Below are positions 1 to 7,493 of a DNA stretch of 64,000 nt, one piece after another (the stretch's first letter is position 1; every line of letters begins with the position of its first letter). Below the pieces are notes generated by a model that saw only the letters and a program-made list of their open reading frames with translations, was not told the origin of the DNA and did no database searches. The stretch is from contig NZ_KZ319340.1 in NCBI RefSeq assembly GCF_002744735.1, forward strand, positions 1,149,030-1,213,029, read 5' to 3'. The position numbers and the translations under genes are program-made. The stretch is from Marinobacter guineae (lineage in GTDB: Bacteria; Pseudomonadota; Gammaproteobacteria; Pseudomonadales; Oleiphilaceae).

Positions 1-570
1 CAGATTCCAGCAGCCTTTGACGTTGCGGGGGATAATCTTCCAGCTGTAGCCAAGCTTCTCGCAGCCCTGGCGCAAGATGTCGTTGTTGACGTTTGGGTCG
101 ACCTGCCAAAGGGCAACGTTGTGTCGTTCCTCCCGGCCGTTGAACCAGGGCGCCATGGCCGCCGGTCGGAGATCGTCCAGACCGAACTGGTCGGCCCAGT
201 AATTCAGGGTGGCCTCCGGCGTGCGGAAACTGCTGGTCCAGTTGACGGTCGTGGAGCCGCCCACGCAGCGCCCCTGCAGGATGGCAATGGCGCCGTCCCG
301 GGTGACCCGGCTCATACCCTCCTGGTACAGGTTGGCATAGGAGGTCAGCTCGTCCATCTTGAAGTCTTTCTGGTAATACAGCCTGCCTTCTTCCACAAGA
401 ATCACGGACAACCCGTTTCGGGCGAGAATTTCCGCGGTGGTGCCACCACCGGCGCCGGTTCCGACAACGACAACGTCCGCTTCCGTGGTCAGGTTCCCGG
501 TGAGGCTGGCACCGTCGGTGACTTTCCAGCCCGATTCCAGGCCTTGGGCAATACGATCGGTTAATGACAT
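1..570 (-). CDS. GMC family oxidoreductase, N-terminal part (runs off left edge)
   Basis: FAD-dependent GMC-family dehydrogenase, likely oxidising an alcohol. The 190 visible residues start at an ATG complementary to 568-570. They hold the FAD-binding dinucleotide motif GTGAGG (residues 37-42) after a beta strand of valines, and a GMC signature-like stretch LQGRCVGGSTTVNW near residues 97-110. The C-terminal substrate and catalytic domain lies outside the window. It follows the Tat-exported small protein at 598-1236 by 28 bases, a pairing known for membrane- or periplasm-associated GMC dehydrogenases and their subunit-3-like partners. The aldehyde dehydrogenase just upstream suggests an alcohol-to-aldehyde-to-acid route. 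The substrate cannot be read from the sequence. Confidence 0.9.
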   Translation of the reverse strand, partial: MSLTDRIAQGLESGWKVTDGASLTGNLTTEADVVVVGTGAGGGTTAEILARNGLSVILVEEGRLYYQKDFKMDELTSYANLYQEGMSRVTRDGAIAILQGRCVGGSTTVNWTSSFRTPEATLNYWADQFGLDDLRPAAMAPWFNGREERHNVALWQVDPNVNNDILRQGCEKLGYSWKIIPRNVKGCWNL

Positions 571-597
571 GGTTGGCTCCGTCAGATCAGCTGGCAA

Positions 598-1236
598 TCA
601 GGCGTTGTTAAATTGTGGCAGGGCATCGACCGCCTGTTTTGGCGGCCCGGGATAACCCGACAGATGCCAGAAATCCCGATGACCATAAAACGCCACGTTG
701 CTGACCTTGGTGAGGGCAATGTAGCCGTTGTTGAACAGGCCAATACTGCTGGTGCGCCAGCGCTCCAGAAACGCATCGGCCTCCGTGGTGGTCACATTCG
801 GCCAGTTTGACCAGACCCGGGCAATGGTCACCCGGGTCAGCCCGAAGTTGAGCAGATCGAACAGCCGGCGCAGCTCCTTCTGATTGGCTGGCCCGAAATT
901 GAGGATCCCGGCATCAATACGTTCAATCGTCCCGGCGATGGCGATATTCCGGGCCTGCGGCTGCTCCGGCAACCCCGGACCAATCATGGCCGGCAGCAGT
1001 GCCTCGAACAGGGTGATGTCATCCCGGTTCAGAAACCGGAACTGATAGCTGGCGTCCATCCGGGTGCCGACGGCACTCAACCTGCCGGCCGGCCGCGTGG
1101 CACAACCGCTCAGCCCGGCGGTGACACTGACAGTACCCAGAAACAGGGCTCCGCCGAGCCCGGTTTTCAGAAAGCTTCGGCGGTCCAGATCAGGGAATTG
1201 AGACTGGCGTGAGTTATGGGGATTTGGTTCGTGCAT
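598..1236 (-). CDS. Tat-exported lipoprotein, gluconate 2-dehydrogenase subunit 3-like partner of the GMC enzyme
   Basis: 212 residues. Residues 18-24 (DRRSFLK) form a twin-arginine motif, followed by a hydrophobic stretch and a lipobox-like LSGC with Cys45, so the protein is probably exported folded and perhaps lipid-anchored. The rest is mostly helical with no enzyme motif that I recognise. Small Tat proteins of this size directly upstream of GMC dehydrogenases usually act as accessory subunits that carry the flavoprotein across the membrane. The GMC N-terminus here lacks its own signal peptide, which fits that hitch-hiker role. The family assignment comes from context and the Tat signal, not from a domain hit. 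Confidence 0.75.
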   Translation of the reverse strand: MHEPNPHNSRQSQFPDLDRRSFLKTGLGGALFLGTVSVTAGLSGCATRPAGRLSAVGTRMDASYQFRFLNRDDITLFEALLPAMIGPGLPEQPQARNIAIAGTIERIDAGILNFGPANQKELRRLFDLLNFGLTRVTIARVWSNWPNVTTTEADAFLERWRTSSIGLFNNGYIALTKVSNVAFYGHRDFWHLSGYPGPPKQAVDALPQFNNA

Positions 1237-1262
1237 GGATGGCTTCTCATTTTTATTTTATT

Positions 1263-1290
1263 GAGGGCAGGGAAAGTGACCCCAGCCCTC
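1263..1290 (-). repeat. Hairpin between the aldehyde dehydrogenase and the Tat protein
   Basis: GAGGGC (1263-1268) pairs with GCCCTC (1285-1290). Read on the minus strand it lies just after the aldehyde dehydrogenase stop. An A-rich rather than T-rich tail follows, so a true intrinsic terminator is doubtful; it may be an RNA-processing or attenuating hairpin within the gene cluster. Confidence 0.35.
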
Positions 1291-1312
1291 GACAGACTCC
1301 CAAAGCCGGGAT

Positions 1313-2758
1313 CTAGCGAATAAACAGCTTATAAACCATCTTGTGTGCCGCCGTTCCATGGGGCGCATAAACAAACTTGCCGCTGTTGAACTTCTGCTTG
1401 GTAAAAATAGCCCGGTGATGAGAGAAAGTCAGGAAACCCTCGCGGCCATGGTAATGCCCCATGCCGGAATCCCCGATACCACCAAATGGCAGGTCATCCT
1501 GAGCCACATGCATCAGCGCATCATTGATGCACATACCGCCCGAGTGGGTGTTATCCACAACATGCTGCTGTTGCGACTTGTCATAACCGAAGAAATACAG
1601 CGCCAGCGGCCGAGGACGGTCGTTGATGTAATGGATGGCCTCATCCAGACCGCCATAACTCACCACCGGCAGAATCGGCCCGAAGATCTCATCCTGCATC
1701 AGCTTCATATCCGGCGTGGTTTTCAGAACCAGCGTCACCGGAATCTTACGGGTTCCATCCTTCATATTCTCCCGGGCCGGATTGATCTCCACCAACTCCG
1801 CACCCTTCTCCCGGGCATCCTCCAGATAACCCTGCAGGCGATCGTACTGGCGCTCATTGATAATCGCCGTGTAGTCATCATTATCCCGCAGACTTGGATA
1901 CATTTCTGAGAAACGGGCCCGGAACTCGTCCACAAAAGCCTGAATCCGATCGGCCGGGCAGAGCACATAATCCGGGGCCACGCAGGTCTGCCCCGCATTG
2001 AATGCCTTACCGAAGGCAATCCGCTGGGCGGCATCCTCCATCGGCACATCCGGTGACACGATCGCCGGCGATTTACCGCCCAGCTCAAGAGTCACCGGCG
2101 TCAGGTTCTCGGCTGCCGCCTTCATGACCAGCTTGCCCACGGATGTGGACCCGGTGAACAGCAGATGATTAAACGGACGTGACGAAAAGTCTGCCGCCAC
2201 GTCGGCCTCGCCATTGATCACCGACACCAGATCCTCCGGGAAGCTGGCTTCGATCAGTTCCTTGAACAATGCCGAGGTGTGGGGGGTGTATTCCGACATC
2301 TTGATCATGGTGCGGTTGCCCGCTGCCAGTGAAGCCACCAGTGGCCCCACGGCCAGGTACAGCGGGTAGTTCCAGGGTACGATCACGCCGACCACGCCCT
2401 TGGGCTGGTAGTGAACCTTGTTACTGGCCGGCTGGAACAGAATCGAAACGTGGCGTTTTGACGGCTTCATCCAGCCACTGAGATTTTTGAGGGTGTAATT
2501 GATGCCCTGGATTGAGGGCATTACCTCCGCGATCAGGGACTCGTCCCTGGAGCGGCAGCTGAAATCGCGGTCAATGGCATCCAGAAGTCGGTCCTGGTTG
2601 CTCAGCAGCACACGCTTGAGGCGTTTCAGGTTCTCCTGCCGTTCGGTGAGGGAAGGCATGGGGTTGTTGCGGAACGCCTTCTTCTGATCCTCGAGCACCC
2701 GGTGGGTATGCTGGATCTGTTTCTTGCTCTCAGTGAGCTGGACGACGGTGGCTCCCAT
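1313..2758 (-). CDS. calB: Coniferyl-aldehyde-type NAD(P)-dependent aldehyde dehydrogenase
   Basis: Oxidises an aldehyde to its acid. The 481 residues are the usual length of the CalB-like branch of the ALDH superfamily. Seen are the PWNYPLYL substrate/cofactor region (about 128-135), FTGSTSVGK (201-209), the general-base Glu225 in LELGGKSP, and the catalytic nucleophile Cys259 in GQTCVAPDY. No signal peptide, so cytoplasmic. It is transcribed away from the TetR gene at 2953 and precedes the Tat/GMC pair in the same direction, giving a plausible alcohol-to-acid unit. The 16-bp palindrome at 2866-2881 upstream is a likely operator. CalB-like enzymes act on aromatic and long-chain aldehydes, so the true substrate is open. 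Confidence 0.88.
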   Translation of the reverse strand: MGATVVQLTESKKQIQHTHRVLEDQKKAFRNNPMPSLTERQENLKRLKRVLLSNQDRLLDAIDRDFSCRSRDESLIAEVMPSIQGINYTLKNLSGWMKPSKRHVSILFQPASNKVHYQPKGVVGVIVPWNYPLYLAVGPLVASLAAGNRTMIKMSEYTPHTSALFKELIEASFPEDLVSVINGEADVAADFSSRPFNHLLFTGSTSVGKLVMKAAAENLTPVTLELGGKSPAIVSPDVPMEDAAQRIAFGKAFNAGQTCVAPDYVLCPADRIQAFVDEFRARFSEMYPSLRDNDDYTAIINERQYDRLQGYLEDAREKGAELVEINPARENMKDGTRKIPVTLVLKTTPDMKLMQDEIFGPILPVVSYGGLDEAIHYINDRPRPLALYFFGYDKSQQQHVVDNTHSGGMCINDALMHVAQDDLPFGGIGDSGMGHYHGREGFLTFSHHRAIFTKQKFNSGKFVYAPHGTAAHKMVYKLFIR

Positions 2759-2865
2759 GGTGCTCTCTCCTCGTGTGGCGCCAATCTGGTTTCAGTCGGC
2801 AGCCTGTTATTCAGGGCGTTGAACGGCTGGCGAAAAAGTGTTCAATTTGCGTCTGAGGGTATTAT

Positions 2866-2881
2866 TAGAGTATATACTCTA
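2866..2881. promoter_or_regulatory. Perfect 16-bp palindrome, likely TetR operator
   Basis: TAGAGTATATACTCTA is an exact inverted repeat between the divergent aldehyde dehydrogenase (start 2758) and the TetR-family gene (start 2953). TetR regulators commonly bind such palindromes in the divergent gap and repress both sides. The core also resembles a -10 box, so binding would block a promoter. Role inferred from position and symmetry. Confidence 0.7.
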
Positions 2882-2952
2882 GTGAGTCAAGCGAAGGTGG
2901 CTGGCGAATCGGGCCATCTGTGACCTGAACAACAACAAACGCCGAAGGGTGT

Positions 2953-3639
2953 ATGAAAACAAGAGACAAGATACTGCTCTCCAGCCTGGAGCTGTTCAAC
3001 GAGCGGGGCGAGCGCAACGTCACCACCAACCATATCGCGGCTCACCTGGCGATTTCGCCGGGCAACCTCTATTACCATTTCCGCAACAAGTCGGACATCA
3101 TCTACGAGATCTTCCTGGAATACGAAAAGCTTGTGGATTTCTACCTGGATATCCCGGAAGACCGGGCCATGACACTTGATGATATGACGTTCTACCTTGA
3201 GTCGGTTTTTGATGGGCTTTGGAGTTACCGGTTCTTTCACCGCGATCTGGAGTACCTGCTGGATGGCGACCAGCGCCTGCGCCAGGACTACCGGGAGTTC
3301 ACCAATCGCTGTCTGGCGTCGATCAGTCGCATCTTTGAGAAGCTGGCGGACGCCGGAATTATTGAACCCCAGGAAGATGACCTGCGTGCGGCCATGTCGT
3401 TGAATGTCTGGCTGGTGATCACCAACTGGATGGCGTTCCTGAAAACGGCCCATGCGGCTGAGGAATCGGCCTGCCTGACGCTGACCGAACTCAAGCAGGG
3501 GATCTACCAGGTGCTTACCCTTGAGATTCCCTACCTGACGCCGGCCTATCGTGATCAGGTGATGGCTCTGAGAGAAAAGTACCGGCCATCGCTTCCTGAG
3601 ATCAATTTGGCGAGTGAAAATGCAGCATCGTGTAAGTGA
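2953..3639 (+). CDS. TetR family transcriptional regulator
   Basis: 228 residues. The N-terminal helix-turn-helix is clear (about residues 24-48, including NHIAAHLAISPGNLYYHF), with the typical TetR recognition-helix pattern GNLYYHF followed by KSDII. The C-terminal ligand-binding part is helical and divergent, as usual. It is divergent from the aldehyde dehydrogenase/Tat/GMC cluster, and the 16-bp palindrome at 2866-2881 lies in the gap, so it most likely represses that cluster and itself. The ligand may be an aldehyde, alcohol or acyl compound of the pathway. I chose the ATG at 2953; an ATG 4 bases upstream lies in another frame and does not give the TetR protein. Confidence 0.92.
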   Translation: MKTRDKILLSSLELFNERGERNVTTNHIAAHLAISPGNLYYHFRNKSDIIYEIFLEYEKLVDFYLDIPEDRAMTLDDMTFYLESVFDGLWSYRFFHRDLEYLLDGDQRLRQDYREFTNRCLASISRIFEKLADAGIIEPQEDDLRAAMSLNVWLVITNWMAFLKTAHAAEESACLTLTELKQGIYQVLTLEIPYLTPAYRDQVMALREKYRPSLPEINLASENAASCK

Positions 3640-3817
3640 AAGCCGAAGAGATGATCAAAAAATGATCTTCTCTGGAACTTTCTTCGAATACCTCTCTCAA
3701 AGGGAAAGACGTTAGGAATTCGGACATTCCTTGCGTCTCCTGAGTGAGTTCTCAGGTTTTAGCACGTCGCAAACCCTGACGTTTCACCGGTCTGCTTATT
3801 GGTAGGCCGGTTTTTTT
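3640..3817 (+). other. Intergenic stretch of stacked hairpins; possible small RNA or structured 3' UTR
   Basis: No gene is visible between 3640 and 3941. The first part holds an imperfect hairpin at 3647-3675 (AGAGATGATCA against TGATCTTCTCT, one mismatch), another at 3708-3737 with a small internal loop, a perfect CCTGAG/CTCAGG hairpin at 3739-3756 followed by TTTT, and then a strong terminator at 3786-3817. Several GGA triplets occur at 3675-3725. This could be the TetR gene's structured 3' UTR or an independent small RNA. No promoter is obvious. Confidence 0.35.
3786..3817 (+). terminator. Rho-independent terminator
   Basis: ACCGGTCT pairs with AGGCCGGT (one G-U pair) around a 10-base loop, followed directly by seven T. 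It ends transcription coming from the TetR gene or the hairpin region before the gluconate operon promoter. Confidence 0.8.
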
Positions 3818-3892
3818 ATCCCGCCGTTTCTGCTTCTGTTCATTGATCAAAAAACGCCCTTGTAAGTGGTTTCCGAATTCGATACGCTGACT

Positions 3893-3908
3893 ATGTTACC
3901 GGTAACAT
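3893..3908. promoter_or_regulatory. GntR-type operator for the gluconate operon
   Basis: ATGTTACCGGTAACAT is a perfect 16-bp palindrome. It matches the operator known for the LacI-family gluconate repressor GntR of Escherichia coli (ATGTTA and TAACAT half sites around a CG-centred core). It lies 34 bases before the TRAP binding-protein gene and just after a weak promoter candidate (TTGTAA at 3860, TACGCT at 3883), where repressor would block initiation. The LacI-type gene at 7494 in the same operon is the natural partner. Confidence 0.85.
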
Positions 3909-3941
3909 GCGCCGGCACAACAACAATCAGGAGACCCGATT

Positions 3942-4952
3942 ATGTTCCCGACCAGACTCGCTGCTGGCTTGTTGTCAGCTACGTTTGCTTTCAACGCCTT
4001 TGCTGCGGACTACACCTTCAAGTTCCAGTCTTCCGACCCCTCCGGTGTCAAGAATTTCGAGATCCAGCAGGAGTGGGCTGACCGCGTAGAGGAAATGACC
4101 GGCGGCCGCGTTGCCATTGATCTGCTGCCCGTGGGCAGCGTGGTCAGTCACACCGAAACCCTCGGCGCCATGAAAATGGGTGTCCTTGATGGTCATGTGT
4201 CCGTGACCGGCTACTTCTCCGGCAAGGACCCCGCGTTCGGACTCATTGGCAATACCGTGGGTGCCTGGTCCAGCCCGGACCAGCTCATTGATTACATCTA
4301 CTACGGTGGTGGCTATGAGTTGATGAACGAGCTCTATGCACCCTACGGTGTGAAGTTTGTTGGTGGCGGTGGTACCGGCCTTGAATCATTTGTCTCGAAG
4401 AAACCCCTGGATGGTGTCGAAGACCTGAAAGGCCTCAAGATGCGGGCACCAGAGGGCCTGGTGCAGTCCGTGTTTGCTGCCGCCGGGGCGGCTCCGGTAA
4501 ATCTGCCGGGTTCCGAGGTCTACACCGCTCTGAGCAAGGGCGTGATTGATGCCGCCGATTACACGGTGTTTTCCACCAACCATGAAGCCGGCCTGCATGA
4601 GATTGCGGCGCATCCGGTGTATCCGGGCTTCCATTCCCTGCCCCTGATCGAAATTGCCATGAACCTGAAAGACTGGGAAAAACTCCCGGAGGACATTCAG
4701 GCCATCATGACCGTCTCGGCGCGGGACTTTGCCCAGGACATCAGCACCCAGCTGGCCATGGCGGACAAGAAGGCCGTCAAGGAAGCCCGGGCCAACCCCG
4801 ATATTACCGTGCATGACTGGTCGGCCGAGGAACGCCGGAAGTTCCGGACCATTGCCCGCGATCAGTGGGAAATCTACGCCGAGCAATCCCCGAACGCTGA
4901 AAAAGTCTATCAGTCCGTGACCGGCTACCTGGAATCCCAGGGCCTGCTTTGA
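3942..4952 (+). CDS. TRAP transporter substrate-binding protein (DctP family), predicted gluconate
   Basis: Periplasmic receptor of a TRAP transporter, 336 residues. It has an N-terminal signal peptide (hydrophobic to about residue 18, AFA cleavage region near 20-22). The DctP-family region GLKMRAPEG carries the conserved arginine that pairs with the substrate carboxylate. It is first in an operon with the small permease (5012), large permease (5607), gluconokinase (6925) and LacI-type repressor (7494). The GntR-like operator at 3893-3908 lies immediately upstream. The kinase and operator make gluconate or a related sugar acid the likely ligand; the protein alone would only say carboxylate. 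Confidence 0.9.
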   Translation: MFPTRLAAGLLSATFAFNAFAADYTFKFQSSDPSGVKNFEIQQEWADRVEEMTGGRVAIDLLPVGSVVSHTETLGAMKMGVLDGHVSVTGYFSGKDPAFGLIGNTVGAWSSPDQLIDYIYYGGGYELMNELYAPYGVKFVGGGGTGLESFVSKKPLDGVEDLKGLKMRAPEGLVQSVFAAAGAAPVNLPGSEVYTALSKGVIDAADYTVFSTNHEAGLHEIAAHPVYPGFHSLPLIEIAMNLKDWEKLPEDIQAIMTVSARDFAQDISTQLAMADKKAVKEARANPDITVHDWSAEERRKFRTIARDQWEIYAEQSPNAEKVYQSVTGYLESQGLL

Positions 4953-5011
4953 GGACGATGCCCAGCAACCAGTAACCGGGCAGGCGAGGCTTGCCCGGTG
5001 CGGAGTTCATT

Positions 5012-5614
5012 ATGTCTGCTGCAAAGCTTTCCTCCGGGCCGGAGCGCAATCCGGACCATGGTGATCTGCTGCCCGAATCCGACGAGGATGTCGGTTTTAC
5101 CCGCCTCGACCGGGCAATCGTCTGGCTGGGCAAGAGGCTGAGCCTGGTGTTCGCCGCGATCGTTCTAGTGTCGTTCTATGAGATCGTACAGCGGTACGTG
5201 TTCGACTCACCGACACTCTGGGTACATGAAACGGTTACTTTCGCCGGTGCCACCCTGTTCGTGCTCGGTGGGCTCTATGCCCTGGCGACCGACCGGCACG
5301 TGCGTATTGTGCTGATTTACGACGCAGTGTCGCCACAGGTCCAGCGCTGGCTTCGTGTGGTTCACCACCTGTTCGGGCTGGCGTTCTGCAGCATGATGCT
5401 CTACGCCAGCTGGTTCATGGCCAAAGGCGCCGTTCGTGCGCCATGGGGTGGCTGGCGCCTGGAGACCTCGGGGTCGGCCTGGAATCCGCCGTTTCCCGCC
5501 TTTCTGAAAGTGATCATTCTGGTGGCCATCGTCATCATGACCCTGCAGTTTGTCCTGCATCTGATTCGTGATCTACGCCATCCGGCACCACCAAGGGAGA
5601 ATGACGATGTTTGA
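5012..5614 (+). CDS. TRAP transporter small permease (DctQ family)
   Basis: 200 residues. After a hydrophilic N-terminal tail of about 40 residues there are four predicted membrane segments, the fixed topology of DctQ subunits. The RYVFDSPTLWVHE stretch after the first segment is typical of the family. It pairs with the large permease to form the ion-coupled membrane unit. I chose ATG 5012, which follows GGAG at 5002-5005; an in-frame TTG at 4991 has no comparable ribosome-binding site. Its stop overlaps the start of the large permease gene, which implies translational coupling. Confidence 0.88.
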   Translation: MSAAKLSSGPERNPDHGDLLPESDEDVGFTRLDRAIVWLGKRLSLVFAAIVLVSFYEIVQRYVFDSPTLWVHETVTFAGATLFVLGGLYALATDRHVRIVLIYDAVSPQVQRWLRVVHHLFGLAFCSMMLYASWFMAKGAVRAPWGGWRLETSGSAWNPPFPAFLKVIILVAIVIMTLQFVLHLIRDLRHPAPPRENDDV

Positions 5615-6923
5615 GCTGGCTTCTCTCGGGATTGGCTATGGCAGCCTGCTGATGCTGCTGATGCTGATTGTGCTGTTGTTGACCGGCATGCAACTGGCTT
5701 TCGCCACGGGTCTGGTAGCACTGGTCTTTGCCCTGGGCTGGTTTGGTGTGGACGCACTGCCGATTGTCAGCAGTCGCCTATACAGCTTTATAGGCAACTA
5801 CGTTTTTCTGGCGGTGCCGATGTTCGTGTTGATGGCATCCCTGTTGGATCACTCCGGCATCGCCCGGGACCTGTTTGATGCCATGGCCCGCTTTGGCCGG
5901 AAACTGCGTGGCGGTGTCGCCCTCCAGACCCTGGTGGTGGCGGTGATCCTGGCGTCCATGTCAGGCGTGATTGGCGGCGAAACCGTGTTGCTGGGCATTC
6001 TGGCCCTGCCGCAGATGCTGCGCCTGGGTTACGACCGCAAACTGGCCATTGGTACCACCTGTGCCGGTGGTGCGTTAGGCACCATGTTGCCACCGAGTAT
6101 TGTCCTGATCATCTATGGTCTGACCGCGAACGTCTCTATTGGTGACCTGTTCAAGGGCGCGTTCCTCCCGGCCTTGATCCTGGCGTTGCTCTACATGAGC
6201 TACGTGCTGGTCAGGGTCTGGCTGAAGCCGGAGATGGCTCCCATTCCCTCGGATGACGACCAGCCGGACGCCCCGGCGCCGAACTTTTTCAAGGCCCTGC
6301 TGTTTCCGATTCTCTCGGTGGTGGTGGTGTTGGGCAGCATCTATGGCGGGGTGGCTTCGGTCACCGAGGCGTCGGCTCTGGGTGTGATGGGCATTGCCAT
6401 CAGTACCTGGATTCGTGGCGAGCTGTCTCTGCCCATGGTACGCAAGGCTACCATCAGCACCCTGCGGGTGTGTGGCATGATCATCTGGATCGGCATTGGC
6501 GCCACCGCCCTGGTTGGCGTTTACAACCTGATGGGCGGGATAGAGTTCGTCCGCGAGATGGTCTTTGCTGTCAGTGGCGGCGATGGGCTGACCACCATCC
6601 TGTTCATGATGCTGATCCTGCTGATTCTGGGGATGTTCCTGGATTGGGTCGGCGTGGCTCTGCTGACCATGCCGATTTTTGTGCCTATCGTGACGGAGCT
6701 GGGCTACAGTCCGATCTGGTTCGGTGTGGTGTTCTGCATGAACATGCAGGTGTCCTTCCTGTCTCCACCCTTTGGCCCGGCGGCGTTCTACCTGAAAACG
6801 GTGACGCCGAAAGACATCACCCTGGGAGAGATCTTCCAGTCGCTGTTGCCGTTTATTGCTCTGCAGATTGTCGCGCTTGCCCTGCTGATCGCGTTCCCGC
6901 AACTGGCATTGTGGTGGCAATAA
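5607..6923 (+). CDS. TRAP transporter large permease (DctM family)
   Basis: About 438 residues and very hydrophobic, with around a dozen membrane segments, as expected for the DctM transport subunit that moves substrate with sodium ions. Family-like stretches are GGETVLLGILALPQMLRLGYD and GTMLPPSIVLIIYG. The start at 5607 is chosen because AGGGAG at 5594-5599 is correctly spaced from it; ATG 5601 is too close to that site and the ATG at 5568 would add residues inside the small permease gene. It overlaps the small permease by eight bases and is followed after one base by gluconokinase. Confidence 0.9.
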   Translation: MFELASLGIGYGSLLMLLMLIVLLLTGMQLAFATGLVALVFALGWFGVDALPIVSSRLYSFIGNYVFLAVPMFVLMASLLDHSGIARDLFDAMARFGRKLRGGVALQTLVVAVILASMSGVIGGETVLLGILALPQMLRLGYDRKLAIGTTCAGGALGTMLPPSIVLIIYGLTANVSIGDLFKGAFLPALILALLYMSYVLVRVWLKPEMAPIPSDDDQPDAPAPNFFKALLFPILSVVVVLGSIYGGVASVTEASALGVMGIAISTWIRGELSLPMVRKATISTLRVCGMIIWIGIGATALVGVYNLMGGIEFVREMVFAVSGGDGLTTILFMMLILLILGMFLDWVGVALLTMPIFVPIVTELGYSPIWFGVVFCMNMQVSFLSPPFGPAAFYLKTVTPKDITLGEIFQSLLPFIALQIVALALLIAFPQLALWWQ

Positions 6924-6924
6924 C

Positions 6925-7443
6925 ATGAGTGTTTGCAAAGTCATCGTCATGGGCGTGTCCGGTTGTGGCAAGAGTCTGATTGGCACCCGGTTGGCGGAAC
7001 GCCTTGAAGTGCCGTTTTTCGACGCCGACGACTTCCACAGCCAGGCCAATGTGGCCAAGATGGCCAGTGGAGTTCCGTTGACCGATGCTGATCGCAGTGG
7101 CTGGCTGGACGATCTTGCGGAGCTGGTCCGGGTTGAGCAGAAGGGGCTTGTACTGGCGTGTTCCGCCCTGAAGCGGGCCTACCGTGACCGGCTGCGGGCG
7201 GGCAATCCGTCGCTGCAGTTTGTCTACCTCAGGGGCGATATGGATACCATCTGGTCCCGGCACTCAAGTCGTGAGGACCACTATTTCAACGGTCGAACCA
7301 TGCTCGAAAGCCAGTTCCGTGCCCTGCAGGAGCCGGAACCGGACGAGGGGGCGATTACCGTGGATGTCTCCGAACTGCCGGACCGGATTGTCGAGCGTTG
7401 CCTGTCAGCCCTGGGCGCTCCGGACCGGACTGGGGAAAGCTGA
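6925..7443 (+). CDS. gntK: Gluconokinase
   Basis: Phosphorylates D-gluconate with ATP to 6-phosphogluconate, which enters the Entner-Doudoroff or pentose phosphate route. 172 residues, the usual size of the GntK family. The P-loop GVSGCGKS is at residues 10-17, followed by the family pattern FFDADDFHSQANVAKMASGVPLTD (about 30-53) and ACSALKRAYRD (about 76-86). It starts one base after the large permease stop, so it is cotranscribed with the TRAP genes. This enzyme is the main argument that the transporter carries gluconate. Confidence 0.95.
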   Translation: MSVCKVIVMGVSGCGKSLIGTRLAERLEVPFFDADDFHSQANVAKMASGVPLTDADRSGWLDDLAELVRVEQKGLVLACSALKRAYRDRLRAGNPSLQFVYLRGDMDTIWSRHSSREDHYFNGRTMLESQFRALQEPEPDEGAITVDVSELPDRIVERCLSALGAPDRTGES

Positions 7444-7493
7444 ATGGCGAGTGCTCGCGTATGATGGAGCCCTGATTGTTACCAGGAAACCGA

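Noticed and set aside
6075-7058. 327-codon minus-strand frame opposite the TRAP large permease
   Set aside because: Low-complexity, His/Gln-rich translation that mirrors a membrane protein gene; no motif and no start context.
7476-7491. Half operator TGTTACC before the LacI-type gene
   Set aside because: Matches only about 10 of 16 bases of the operator and lacks symmetry; mentioned with the gene but not listed as a site.
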